In this document: positions 1 through 5,954 of the stretch, piece by piece
How the letters are laid out: every line of letters begins with the position of its first letter
How positions within the stretch are numbered: position 1 is the stretch's first letter
NCBI GenBank assembly: GCA_027056825.1
Contig: JALUJS010000025.1
Span: forward strand, 1-5,954
Source of the DNA: Candidatus Krumholzibacteriia bacterium
GTDB taxonomy: Bacteria > Krumholzibacteriota > Krumholzibacteriia > LZORAL124-64-63
Reading direction: 5' to 3'
Length of the DNA stretch: 5,954 nt
Program-made: the position numbers and the translations under genes
Notes under the pieces: model-generated
The model's database searches: none
Seen by the model: the letters and a program-made list of their open reading frames with translations, nothing else
Told to the model about the DNA's origin: nothing

Positions 1-810
1 CGCCTGAAGGGCCCGGGCCGCCTCCTGTACCGGGACGTGTTCGACCGCTTCGCCCACCTGGGGGTGTGCACCGAGGAGGACCGCGAGCGCTTCGTCGGGC
101 GCATGGGGGTGTCCTGCCCCGTGACCGTCACCGGGGACACGCGTGGCGAGCAGGTCATCCTGCGCTTCGAGGAGGCCAGGGAGGGCGCGACGGCCGCCCG
201 GCTGCGGGCCTGGTCCCGGCGGATCCTGGTGCTGGGCAGCACCTGGCCGCCGGACGAGAAGCTCTGGCTTCCGGTGCTGCCGGATCTCCTGGAGCGCGAC
301 GGCGACCTGGGCGTCGTCCTGACGCCCCACGAGCCGACACCGGAGCGTTTGAGCGGCCTGGAGGCTGCCCTGGTCGCCGCAGCCATCCCCCACGCCCGGC
401 TGAGCGCCCTGATGGACGGCGCGGCCGACACCACGGGCGCCCGGGTGATCCTGGTGGACTCCATCGGCCGGTTGGCGGAAATCTACCGCGCGGGCAGCCT
501 GGCCTACGTGGGCGGCAGCTTCACCACGGGGGTGCACAACACCATGGAACCGGCGGTGTGCGGCATGCCCGTCATGTTCGGACCGGTGATCGACAACGCC
601 GAGGAGGCCGGACGCATGGTCAGGCGCGGCGTGGGTTTCGTCCTGCGCACCCCCGCCGAGGCCCGGCGGCAGGCCGGAAAACTGCTGGCGGATCCGGACC
701 TGCTGAACGAACTTGGCCGCCGGGCCCGCGCCATCGTCCTGGACCAGCGCGGAGCCACCCGGCGGAGCCTGGAGCTGCTGCGGCCCCACCTCGTCCGCCG
801 GCCACGCTGA
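1..810 (+). CDS. waaA: 3-deoxy-D-manno-octulosonic acid (Kdo) transferase, C-terminal part (5' end outside window)
   Basis: Transfers Kdo from CMP-Kdo to the lipid A precursor at the cytoplasmic face of the inner membrane, the first step of LPS core synthesis (family GT30). The frame is open from base 1, so 269 residues are visible; full-length members are about 420-430, so the N-terminal acceptor-binding domain is missing. A GTG at 37 is internal, because the codons before it (RLKGPGRLLYRD) fit the family. Visible motifs are VTVTGDTR near residues 41-48, GSTW at 79-82 (nucleotide-binding side), TPHEP near 108-112, VGGSF at 170-174, and HNTMEP at 179-184 followed by GMPVMFGP and NAEEA. The GDTR and GVHN...EPA forms resemble Bacteroidetes-type WaaA. 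A radical SAM gene follows after 17 bases, probably in the same transcript. No frameshift is seen. The family call is firm from these motifs; how many Kdo residues it adds cannot be read from the sequence. Confidence 0.93.
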   Translation, partial: RLKGPGRLLYRDVFDRFAHLGVCTEEDRERFVGRMGVSCPVTVTGDTRGEQVILRFEEAREGATAARLRAWSRRILVLGSTWPPDEKLWLPVLPDLLERDGDLGVVLTPHEPTPERLSGLEAALVAAAIPHARLSALMDGAADTTGARVILVDSIGRLAEIYRAGSLAYVGGSFTTGVHNTMEPAVCGMPVMFGPVIDNAEEAGRMVRRGVGFVLRTPAEARRQAGKLLADPDLLNELGRRARAIVLDQRGATRRSLELLRPHLVRRPR

Positions 811-817
811 ACCCACC

Positions 818-823
818 GGAGGA
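818..823 (+). promoter_or_regulatory. Ribosome binding site of the radical SAM gene
   Basis: GGAGGA lies 4 bases before the ATG at 828. The same frame is open upstream, overlapping waaA, so this site decides the start: it makes 828 the initiation codon rather than any upstream position. Confidence 0.8.
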
Positions 824-827
824 AGCC

Positions 828-1772
828 ATGCGCCCCGACGCCGCCCGTGACCGGAACATCCAGCCAGCCCGCTTCGAGGGCCCCGGCGCCCGCTGGCGCA
901 TGCCCGTGGCCGCCCGCCCCCGGTTCATCCAGCTCGAGACGGTCACCAAGTGCAACGCCAAGTGCCCGTTCTGCCCCCAGAACGAGATCGTCCGCGACCC
1001 GGCCCGCATGCCCGAGGCCACCTGGAAGAAGATCGTCGACGACACCCGCGGCTGGGGCGTGACCTACCGGCCCTTCTTGACCAACGAACCCTTCGTGGAC
1101 AACCGCATGCCCCAGATCGTGCGCTACATCAAGGAGAACGATCCCACCGCGCGCGTGGAGTTCAACACCAACGGGGAGCTGCTCACCGAGAAGCTCGGGG
1201 CCGAGCTGCTGGACGCGGGCGTGGACATCATGCGCTTTTCCATCGACGGGTTCAGCCGCGAGACCTACGAACCCTCGCGCGTGGGCATCGATTTCGACCG
1301 GGTCATGTCGCGGGTGCAGCGTTTCCTGGAGATGTGGGACGCCGGCGGCCACCGCGACCGGGTCTTCACCGAGGTGCGTATGATCGAGGTGCCCGAGAAC
1401 GCCCACGAGGTCACCGCCTACCGCGAGTTCTGGGGCCCGCGCTGCAGCGAAGTGGTCATCACCAGCCTGTACCAGTGGCCCTGGACCGGCCAGAAGCCCG
1501 AGGACGTGGTGCTCAAGCCCTGCCTGAAGATCCTCGACGAGATGTTCTTCTACACCAACGGCAAGGCCACCATCTGCTGCTGGGACGTGCACGAGAAGGC
1601 CGTCATCGGGGACGTCACCACCCAGAGCGTGCAGGAGATCTGGGAGGGCTACGCCGCCCGCTGCCTGCGCGCGCTGCTGGACGACGGCCGGCGCGACCTG
1701 ATCCACCTGTGCAGCCGCTGCAACGCCTACCAGGATTTCGATTTCGGGAAGTTCGCCGTCGGGTCGGACTGA
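828..1772 (+). CDS. Radical SAM protein with C-terminal twitch/SPASM-like iron-sulfur domain, substrate unknown
   Basis: A 314-residue radical SAM enzyme. The CX3CX2C motif (C42, C46, C49, in KCNAKCPFC) should bind the SAM-cleaving [4Fe-4S] cluster. The usual barrel landmarks follow: EFNTNGELL, then an MRFSIDG strand. The C-terminal region has C232-X12-G245-X4-C250, an adjacent C251, C279, and C295-X2-C298. The first part fits the opening half of the SPASM pattern (CX9-15GX4C), but the later CX5CX3C half is absent, so a twitch-type single auxiliary cluster is more likely than two. The segment VIGDVTTQSVQEIWEG is typical of SPASM-type proteins. It lies 17 bases behind waaA, so it is probably cotranscribed. 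This suggests, but does not show, a role in LPS or envelope modification. No precursor peptide gene is seen beside it. No signal peptide or membrane segment is evident, so it is probably cytoplasmic. The superfamily is certain; the substrate is unknown. Confidence 0.92.
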   Translation: MRPDAARDRNIQPARFEGPGARWRMPVAARPRFIQLETVTKCNAKCPFCPQNEIVRDPARMPEATWKKIVDDTRGWGVTYRPFLTNEPFVDNRMPQIVRYIKENDPTARVEFNTNGELLTEKLGAELLDAGVDIMRFSIDGFSRETYEPSRVGIDFDRVMSRVQRFLEMWDAGGHRDRVFTEVRMIEVPENAHEVTAYREFWGPRCSEVVITSLYQWPWTGQKPEDVVLKPCLKILDEMFFYTNGKATICCWDVHEKAVIGDVTTQSVQEIWEGYAARCLRALLDDGRRDLIHLCSRCNAYQDFDFGKFAVGSD

Positions 1773-1790
1773 CCGGGGCTCAACGCCCGG
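1773..1790. other. Small inverted repeat at the convergent junction of the radical SAM gene and queC
   Basis: The two convergent stop codons are separated by only 7 bases (1773-1779). An imperfect hairpin can form: CC at 1773-1774 with GG at 1789-1790, a bulged G at 1775, GGGC at 1776-1779 with GCCC at 1785-1788, and a TCAAC loop. It overlaps the queC stop codon and has no T-rich tract on either side. It could help end or protect transcripts, but such a short stem is common by chance in GC-rich DNA. Confidence 0.25.
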
Positions 1791-2460
1791 CGTAGGGGAT
1801 CGGGTCGGCAACGCCCGCGGCCGCGAAGCCCCGCAGACGCAGGCGGCAGCTCTCGCACTCGCCGCACGCCTTTTCCTCTTCCGTGTAGCAGGACCACGTC
1901 AGGTGCAGGGGCACTCCCAGGTCCAGCCCCCGGCGCACGATGGCCGCCTTGTCCATGCGGATCAGGGGGGTGGCGATGGTCAGCTTCTTTCCCAGGCGGG
2001 TGCCGGCCCGGGCCGCGGCGTTGAAATGCGCGTAGAACTCCCGCCGGCAATCCGGGTACCCGCTGCCGTCCTCCTCCACCGCCCCGATGAAGATGCTCTC
2101 GGCCGCAATCACCTCGGCCCACGAGACGGCGATGGCCAGGATGTGGGCGTTGCGGAAGGGGACGTAGGTGGAGGGGATGGGCGCACCGGGAACGGGCAGT
2201 CCCTTTTCCACGGGCCGCCCAGGATCCAGCAGGGAGGAGCCGCCGATCTGCTTGAGATGGGTGATATCCACCACCAGGCGCTCGGTTGCCCCGTAGTGGT
2301 CGGCCAGGTCGCCGAAGGCCTTCAGCTCGCGCGCCTCGGTACGCTGGCCGTAGTTCAGGTGCAGGACCGCCACATCGTGCCGGCGCGCGGCCTCCCCCAG
2401 GCAGACGGCCGAGTCCAGCCCCCCGCTGACCAGGACGATGGCCTTGGTCCGGTCGCTCAT
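1780..2460 (-). CDS. queC: 7-cyano-7-deazaguanine (preQ0) synthase QueC
   Basis: Converts 7-carboxy-7-deazaguanine to preQ0 with ATP and ammonia, the last step to preQ0 in queuosine synthesis; cytoplasmic. The protein is 226 residues, normal for the family. The N-terminal PP-loop SGGLDS is at residues 12-17, for ATP binding and adenylation. The C-terminal zinc site is complete: C191, C199, C202 and C205 in the arrangement CYTEEEKACGECESC. Motifs in between (HLNYGQRTEARE, STYVPFRN, IGAVEEDGSGYPDCR) are standard QueC. The frame is open 8 codons further upstream, but the ATG at 2460 is chosen because it overlaps the queE stop as ATGA, and the protein then begins MSDRTKAIVLVSGG as homologues do. 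A GGGAG site lies 8 bases before it. It is translationally coupled to queE. The product preQ0 normally feeds QueF and tRNA-guanine transglycosylase; use in DNA modification is possible, but nothing here suggests it. Confidence 0.97.
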   Translation of the reverse strand: MSDRTKAIVLVSGGLDSAVCLGEAARRHDVAVLHLNYGQRTEARELKAFGDLADHYGATERLVVDITHLKQIGGSSLLDPGRPVEKGLPVPGAPIPSTYVPFRNAHILAIAVSWAEVIAAESIFIGAVEEDGSGYPDCRREFYAHFNAAARAGTRLGKKLTIATPLIRMDKAAIVRRGLDLGVPLHLTWSCYTEEEKACGECESCRLRLRGFAAAGVADPIPYAGR

Positions 2461-3116
2461 ACGCCCCGCTCCCGGTCCGGCCACAGGGCCTTGTGGAGCT
2501 GGATCTGGAACCCCACGTCAAGCCCCGCCTCCAGGATCCACTCCGCCAGCTGGGCCGGCGCCAAAAGCGGCGCCGCAGGCGAGAAGGTCACGGGGGTTGC
2601 GGCGGGAAGCTGCCCTTCCTGCGTGACCAGGTCCCGGGCCCACGCGAAATCCTCGTGGTCCGAGATGACGATCTTCAGCTCGTCGTCCGGACCCAGCGCG
2701 GCGATGCCTTCCCAGTCGATCAGGTCGGGGGCCACCCCGCTGCCGGGAGCCTTGATGTCAACGATCCGGTGCACGCCCGCGGGAACTTCCCGCAGGGGCA
2801 CGAGTTTATCCCCCGTCGTGCCGCTGGTCTCCAGGATCACGGTCCTGCCGTCGGCCAGCAGAGCGCCCATCAGGTCCACCGCCTCGGCCTGCAGGAGCGG
2901 TTCGCCCCCGGTGAGCAGGACGGCGGAGTAGCCGTGGCCGCGCACGCGGTCCACGATGGCCTCGACGGCGAGCTGTTCGCCGCCGGCAAAGGAATGGGGC
3001 GTGTCGCACCACGCGCAGCGCAGGTGGCAGCCCGTCAGGCGCACCAGGGTGCACGGCCGGCCACTGAAGCGTGACTCGCCGCAGATTGCGGGGTATATTT
3101 CGTTGACCCACAGCAT
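2457..3116 (-). CDS. queE: 7-carboxy-7-deazaguanine synthase QueE (radical SAM)
   Basis: Rearranges 6-carboxy-5,6,7,8-tetrahydropterin to 7-carboxy-7-deazaguanine, the ring contraction before QueC in preQ0 synthesis. The protein is 219 residues, usual for the family. The cluster motif CX3CX2C is C30, C34, C37 (GCHLRCAWCDT), with GGEP at residues 70-73 for SAM binding, LETSGT at 95-100, and DIKAPGSG at 120-127 for substrate and Mg2+. The end, FQIQLHKALWP, is also family-typical. Homologues usually start with a short lead into an (S/F)xxQGE motif; here this is EIYPAICGES, with Cys12 where Gln is common. The frame stays open far upstream, antisense to the lipoprotein gene, but the ATG at 3116 is chosen because it matches the family N-terminus and has AGGA 5 bases before it (3122-3125). 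It is the first gene of a two-gene unit with queC. queD and folE are not in the window. Confidence 0.96.
   Translation of the reverse strand: MLWVNEIYPAICGESRFSGRPCTLVRLTGCHLRCAWCDTPHSFAGGEQLAVEAIVDRVRGHGYSAVLLTGGEPLLQAEAVDLMGALLADGRTVILETSGTTGDKLVPLREVPAGVHRIVDIKAPGSGVAPDLIDWEGIAALGPDDELKIVISDHEDFAWARDLVTQEGQLPAATPVTFSPAAPLLAPAQLAEWILEAGLDVGFQIQLHKALWPDRERGV
2469..2473 (-). promoter_or_regulatory. Ribosome binding site of queC, inside the end of queE
   Basis: Read on the minus strand, GGGAG lies 8 bases before the queC ATG and within the last codons of queE. With the ATGA stop-start overlap it supports translational coupling and the choice of 2460 as the queC start. Confidence 0.6.
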
Positions 3117-3191
3117 GCGAATCCTGACCGACCTTCCACGCAAGCTCCGCCGCGGCCCTGGGCCGGGACGGACAACCCGGGAGCAACCAAG
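3117..3191. promoter_or_regulatory. Divergent intergenic region between queE and the lipoprotein gene
   Basis: These 75 bases separate two divergent start codons and should hold both promoters unless these lie inside the coding regions. I find no convincing -35/-10 pair on either strand and no preQ1-riboswitch-like sequence. Two short hairpins are possible on the plus strand: CGGCC (3153-3157) with GGCCG (3161-3165), and CCGGG (3163-3167) with CCCGG (3176-3180). They share bases 3163-3165, so they exclude each other. The second reaches into the proposed ribosome binding site of the lipoprotein gene. Confidence 0.4.
3179..3183 (+). promoter_or_regulatory. Probable ribosome binding site of the lipoprotein gene
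   Basis: GGGAG lies 8 bases before GTG at 3192 and 14 bases before ATG at 3198, so it favours the GTG start. A weaker AAGG at 3189-3192 would serve the ATG. The two starts differ by two codons only. Confidence 0.5.
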
Positions 3192-4421
3192 GTGCGAATG
3201 ATAAGCAGGAAGCGTCTCCGACACAATATTTCCCCACCGGGCGCGCTCCTGGTACCGCTGGCCCTGGCCTCGGTTCTGTCCCTTGCGGCGCTGCTGTTGT
3301 CCGCCTGCGGCGGCGCAGGGAGCGATTCCGGAGCCGGACGGACGACATCCGCCTGCGGGGTGGAGCTGCGCACGGAGGCCTGGGATGGTTTCAAGGCCAT
3401 CTGGGACGAGTTCGAGCCCGCCGGCGAGGTTCCCCTGGAGCGCGCCGCGGCCTGGGGCGCCACCCCGTCGTGCCGCGCCTGGAGAAGCAGCATGGACGCC
3501 CAGTCGCCCCCTCCGGTGCGGCTGCGCAACTGGTTCACCGCCGCCTTCGCCGGTGAGAAGGAGCGCGGCAAGCCCATCAAGGCCAGCGAGGGCCGGGCGG
3601 CCATGAAGATGAGCTACCGGTACAGCCAGGACCACCGCGCGGCCATCGACAGCTTGCTGGTCATCCTGGCGCGGCCGGACTCCCTGTGCGCCCTGGCCGG
3701 CCGCATCGCCGCGTGGGGGGACCCCGAAAACCTGCCCGACCCCCTGGTCGTGGCCTTCCTGCCCACCAAGCCCGAATTGCGCACCCGCCAGGACACCCTG
3801 ATCATCGATACCGGCGTCCTCGCCGCGGGCGGCGTCCGGCAGACCATGTCCCAGATCGCGAGCCTCGCCTATCGCACCTACCTGGCCCCCCAGCCCGAAC
3901 GGCCGGACAAGCTGGAGGGCGAGGAATCCCTGGCCGCCTCGTTCTCCCGGCTGCGGACCGAGGGCGTGGCCGCCTACATCGAGGACCGCCTGGAGACCTA
4001 CTTCAAGGGGGATCATCCCTCCCTCCGGCACGTGTCGTTCATCGGCCGGGACATGGCCTATACCGCCAAGGACATGATCGCCTATTCCGATACGGTGCTG
4101 CCGCGCCTGATGGCCGATCCGCAGGCCCTGCGCCGGGGCGCGCCCGCCTACGCCCGCGTCCTGGCCGCAAGCGGCGCCTTCTCCAAGCTCGGCTATGTGA
4201 TGGCCGCCACCATCGCCGGCAACCTGGGCGTCGATCGCCTGAAGGAAGCGGCCCCGATATCCGCGGACTTCCTGGCCGCCTACCAGGAAGCCGCGGCGCT
4301 GAACCCCGAGCCCCGGCCCCTGCCGGGCCAGCTCGGACACCCGTGGTACGCCTCGGCCCGTCCCTTCGCCGCGGAAGCCTACGAGCCCCTGCATGCGATC
4401 CTCGCACGCCATGGTCCCTGA
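3192..4421 (+). CDS. Predicted lipoprotein with a zinc-peptidase-like core that lacks HEXXH; function unknown
   Basis: A 409-residue protein from GTG 3192 (407 from ATG 3198). It has a clear type II signal peptide: a basic n-region (RKRLRH), a hydrophobic stretch at residues 18-36, and lipobox LSAC with lipidated Cys39. Gly follows, not Asp, so outer-membrane sorting is possible if E. coli Lol rules apply. The mature part is mostly helical with no further membrane segment. Three more cysteines (C55, C94, C166) could form a disulfide. Several C-terminal blocks recall DUF5700/DUF2268-type putative zinc peptidases: LRTEGVAAYIEDR (Glu257), where those families carry EG-A near a metal-ligand Glu, and LGYVMAATIAGNLGVDRL from about 333. 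Where HEXXH would be expected (residues 217-231, centred on SLAYR at 224-228) there is no His or Glu, so catalysis looks lost. The family assignment is from memory of motifs and is uncertain; the lipoprotein call is firm. It converges on the M49 peptidase gene. Confidence 0.8.
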   Translation: MRMISRKRLRHNISPPGALLVPLALASVLSLAALLLSACGGAGSDSGAGRTTSACGVELRTEAWDGFKAIWDEFEPAGEVPLERAAAWGATPSCRAWRSSMDAQSPPPVRLRNWFTAAFAGEKERGKPIKASEGRAAMKMSYRYSQDHRAAIDSLLVILARPDSLCALAGRIAAWGDPENLPDPLVVAFLPTKPELRTRQDTLIIDTGVLAAGGVRQTMSQIASLAYRTYLAPQPERPDKLEGEESLAASFSRLRTEGVAAYIEDRLETYFKGDHPSLRHVSFIGRDMAYTAKDMIAYSDTVLPRLMADPQALRRGAPAYARVLAASGAFSKLGYVMAATIAGNLGVDRLKEAAPISADFLAAYQEAAALNPEPRPLPGQLGHPWYASARPFAAEAYEPLHAILARHGP

Positions 4422-4461
4422 CCCGGACCGCCCTGTTGCCGCAGCGGTCATCGGCTGACAA

Positions 4462-4494
4462 ACGAAGCCCCCGGCCTGCGGCCGGGGGCTTCGT
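4462..4494. terminator. Strong hairpin between convergent genes, likely bidirectional terminator
   Basis: A perfect 15-bp stem (4462-4476 with 4480-4494) closes a 3-base TGC loop; the core is a run of five C/G pairs followed by GGC. It lies 40 bases after the lipoprotein stop (4421) and 18 bases after the M49 peptidase stop on the other strand. On the minus strand the stem end runs into CTTCGTTTGTC, a modest T-rich tail; on the plus strand the tail is CTTCGTCACG, with fewer Ts. It therefore suits the peptidase transcript best but could serve both. Confidence 0.8.
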
Positions 4495-4512
4495 CACGAG
4501 GCAAGGCGGTGA

Positions 4513-5954
<1,442 letters not shown>

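Noticed and set aside
37..39. GTG at 37 as the start of the Kdo transferase
   Set aside because: Codons from base 1 continue the family sequence and the N-terminal domain is missing, so the gene is cut by the window edge, not started here.
66..827. Upstream in-frame extension of the radical SAM protein across waaA
   Set aside because: The extension translates to Arg/Gly/Pro-rich out-of-frame sequence of waaA; the ATG at 828 with GGAGGA before it and the family N-terminus mark the true start.
504..1811. Minus-strand open frame of 435 codons opposite waaA and the radical SAM gene
   Set aside because: Both plus-strand genes are firmly identified by motifs; the antisense translation is low-complexity Gly/Ala/Val/His-rich and matches no family.
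3071..3131. Possible plus-strand promoters: TATATT at 3094-3099, and TTGACC at 3103-3108
   Set aside because: Neither has a matching partner element at 16-18 bases; both lie inside or at the edge of queE coding sequence, so they are probably chance.
3117..3191. preQ1 riboswitch ahead of queE
   Set aside because: The 75-base leader region is GC-rich and shows no A-rich tail or pseudoknot pattern of known preQ1 riboswitches.
2457..4451. Very long minus-strand open frame (664 codons) that joins antisense sequence of the lipoprotein gene to queE
   Set aside because: QueE homology starts exactly at the ATG at 3116. The upstream part has no recognisable domain and lies opposite a well-supported lipoprotein gene. 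Long antisense frames are expected in GC-rich DNA.

Overview
This window comes from a GC-rich, Gram-negative bacterial chromosome. Codon third positions are overwhelmingly G or C. A lipid A/LPS enzyme (Kdo transferase) and a classical lipoprotein signal both point to a diderm cell. The visible half of the Kdo transferase has a GDTR motif and an HNTMEP-type motif. I associate these with Bacteroidetes/FCB-type WaaA rather than the proteobacterial form, so an uncultured FCB-related phylum is a reasonable guess. That taxonomic call is an inference only.

The layout from left to right is as follows. (1) Plus strand, 1-810: the C-terminal part of waaA, cut by the window edge. (2) Plus strand, 828-1772: a radical SAM protein with a C-terminal twitch/SPASM-like cysteine set, 17 bases behind waaA with a strong ribosome binding site, so very likely in the same transcript. 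(3) Minus strand, 3116 down to 1780: a queE-queC pair with a 4-base ATGA overlap, which makes two steps of the preQ0/queuosine pathway. It converges on the radical SAM gene with only 7 bases between stops. (4) Plus strand, 3192-4421: a lipoprotein divergent from queE across 75 bases. Its core resembles zinc-peptidase-like families but has no HEXXH. (5) A perfect 15-bp hairpin at 4462-4494 between convergent genes. (6) Minus strand, 4513 to the right edge: an M49-family (dipeptidyl-peptidase III-like) zinc metallopeptidase, missing its N-terminus.

The genes look like four small, mostly unrelated transcription units: envelope glycolipid synthesis plus an unassigned radical SAM enzyme; tRNA 7-deazaguanine synthesis; an envelope lipoprotein; and a peptidase. 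I see no mobile element, CRISPR array, tRNA, rRNA or phage gene. Nothing here is a convincing new multi-gene system. The points most worth a second look are the apparently catalytically dead peptidase-like lipoprotein and the waaA-coupled radical SAM enzyme of unknown substrate.
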